5,812 nucleotides of DNA from Bacillota bacterium (GTDB lineage Bacteria > Bacillota > Clostridia > Peptostreptococcales > Anaerovoracaceae). This document shows positions 5,099 to 5,812 of the stretch, in pieces. The notes below the pieces were generated by a model. The model was not told where the DNA came from and did not search any database. It saw only the letters and a list, made by a program, of their open reading frames with translations. The translations under genes and the position numbers were made by a program. Positions within the stretch are counted from its first letter, which is position 1. Each line of letters starts with the position of its first letter. The stretch is from assembly GCA_016283945.1 (NCBI GenBank), contig JAEENW010000166.1:1-5812 (forward strand), in the 5' to 3' direction.

Positions 5099-5812
5099 CG
5101 CATTCGTATTTCGCGGAGGTACACGCGTCTCCGTCCAGCCAGCTGTCCGGAGACGGCTTCATTCCGCCCGACAGCCCGGCAGTCAACAGCGCCTGGGAAG
5201 AGCTCAAGCTGACGACCGCCATGGATGAGCTTTCCGCGCCGGCTGCGCGGAGGGAAGCCCTGCTCAGGCTCGCGGGCGCTCTCGGCTTTCAGCTCAGATA
5301 CGCCGAGGAGATCTCCATGCTCAGCGCGCTCATAGACGAGTTTCCGGACGACGCAGCCCTGATCAGGAGGCGCGCGGCGAGGGAGCTCACCACCCTGCGC
5401 TGCAAGGCCGCGCTGAAGGATTTCGCACGCTGCGCGGAGCTCGGGATGAACGGGCCCGACATCGTTTACAGGGTAGGGATCGCGAGGTACTTTTCAGGCG
5501 ACTATGAGGGCGCGATGAGAGCCGAGGAGGAGTGCTTCGGGGCTACGGACGAGGAGCTCGGGATAGGAGCGATCTACTGGCACACCCTCGCGGCGTGGAG
5601 GCTAGGCGCGGAGCCCTCGCTCCTGAAGGAGCGCTACCGCCCGGGCATGAAGGTAGGTCATCACTTCTCCTACGACAGGGCCATGTCCCTGGCATCTGGA
5701 ACCATGAGCGAGGGGGACATGAAGGCTCTCATAGCCGCCGAGGACGACGATCTCGAGTATCCCATGATCGCCTACGGCTACGCGCGCTGGCGCATAAATG
5801 CGGGAAGAAAAG
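5095..5812 (+). CDS. Tetratricopeptide-repeat-like protein (5' part; runs off the window)
   Basis: An open frame of 239 codons with no stop begins at ATG 5095, which overlaps the permease stop as ATGA. No signal peptide or membrane segment is seen, so the protein is probably cytoplasmic. After a polar, Ser/Pro-rich start (1-32), nearly all of it reads as short amphipathic helices. Two TPR-like units are recognisable: about 87-120 (ALIRRRAAREL...KDFARCAELG) and 121-154 (DIVYRVGIARYFSGDYEGAMRAEEECF, with the G..Y...GDYE.A pattern). GAIYWHTLAAWRLG (158-171), YDRAMSLASGTMSEGDM (193-209) and MIAYGYARW (224-232) recall, from memory, a bacterial TPR family with 'YW.y..lrrLG', 'y..LlmyKGe' and 'GYGvgNW' stretches; in such proteins the frame ends not far beyond this point. 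No enzymatic motif is seen. Its place at the end of a coupled transporter operon suggests a linked role, which is unproven. Confidence 0.8.
   Translation, partial: MTHSYFAEVHASPSSQLSGDGFIPPDSPAVNSAWEELKLTTAMDELSAPAARREALLRLAGALGFQLRYAEEISMLSALIDEFPDDAALIRRRAARELTTLRCKAALKDFARCAELGMNGPDIVYRVGIARYFSGDYEGAMRAEEECFGATDEELGIGAIYWHTLAAWRLGAEPSLLKERYRPGMKVGHHFSYDRAMSLASGTMSEGDMKALIAAEDDDLEYPMIAYGYARWRINAGRK

Overview
The window is almost wholly coding on the + strand. It holds one tightly packed block: a complete ABC-type importer of the peptide/nickel/opine (Opp/Dpp/Nik) family, followed by the 5' part of a tetratricopeptide-type gene that runs off the right edge. GC is high (roughly 60-65% by eye), with frequent AGG (Arg) and ATA (Ile) codons and purine-rich GGAGG ribosome-binding sites. 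The solute-binding protein has a bacterial lipobox signal peptide, so the host is a bacterium. The codon style would fit a GC-rich anaerobe such as a Synergistota or clostridial lineage, but this is a weak guess from style alone.

Layout: 1-22 is probably the last codons of an upstream gene overlapping the next by ATGA. 19-945 is an OppD/DppD-type ATPase with a C-terminal cysteine cluster. 942-1637 is a short OppF/NikE-type ATPase. 1649-3286 is a family 5 solute-binding lipoprotein with its own strong Shine-Dalgarno. 3283-4284 is a DppB-type permease, 4277-5098 a DppC-type permease, and 5095 to beyond 5812 a cytoplasmic-looking TPR-like protein. Neighbouring genes overlap by 4 or 8 bases everywhere except before the solute-binding protein, where 11 bases intervene. 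No promoter, terminator, RNA gene, mobile element or CRISPR is visible. The longest non-coding stretch inside the block is 11 bases.

How the genes work together: the lipoprotein would capture the substrate outside the membrane and deliver it to the heterodimeric permease, which the two ATPases drive from the cytoplasm. The substrate cannot be read from the sequence; a peptide, a metal-chelate (nickel-type) or another small solute all remain possible. The order ATPase-ATPase-SBP-permease-permease differs from the common SBP-permease-permease-ATPase-ATPase order.

The points most worth checking are a perfect 9-bp GC-rich stem just after the SBP stop codon (possible uneven expression of SBP versus permease), a small hairpin over the Shine-Dalgarno of the last gene, strong codon contrast between SBP and its partner ATPase, and the TPR-like gene coupled to the transporter. 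I found no evidence of a wholly new kind of system; the unexplained part is the substrate and the role of the TPR protein.
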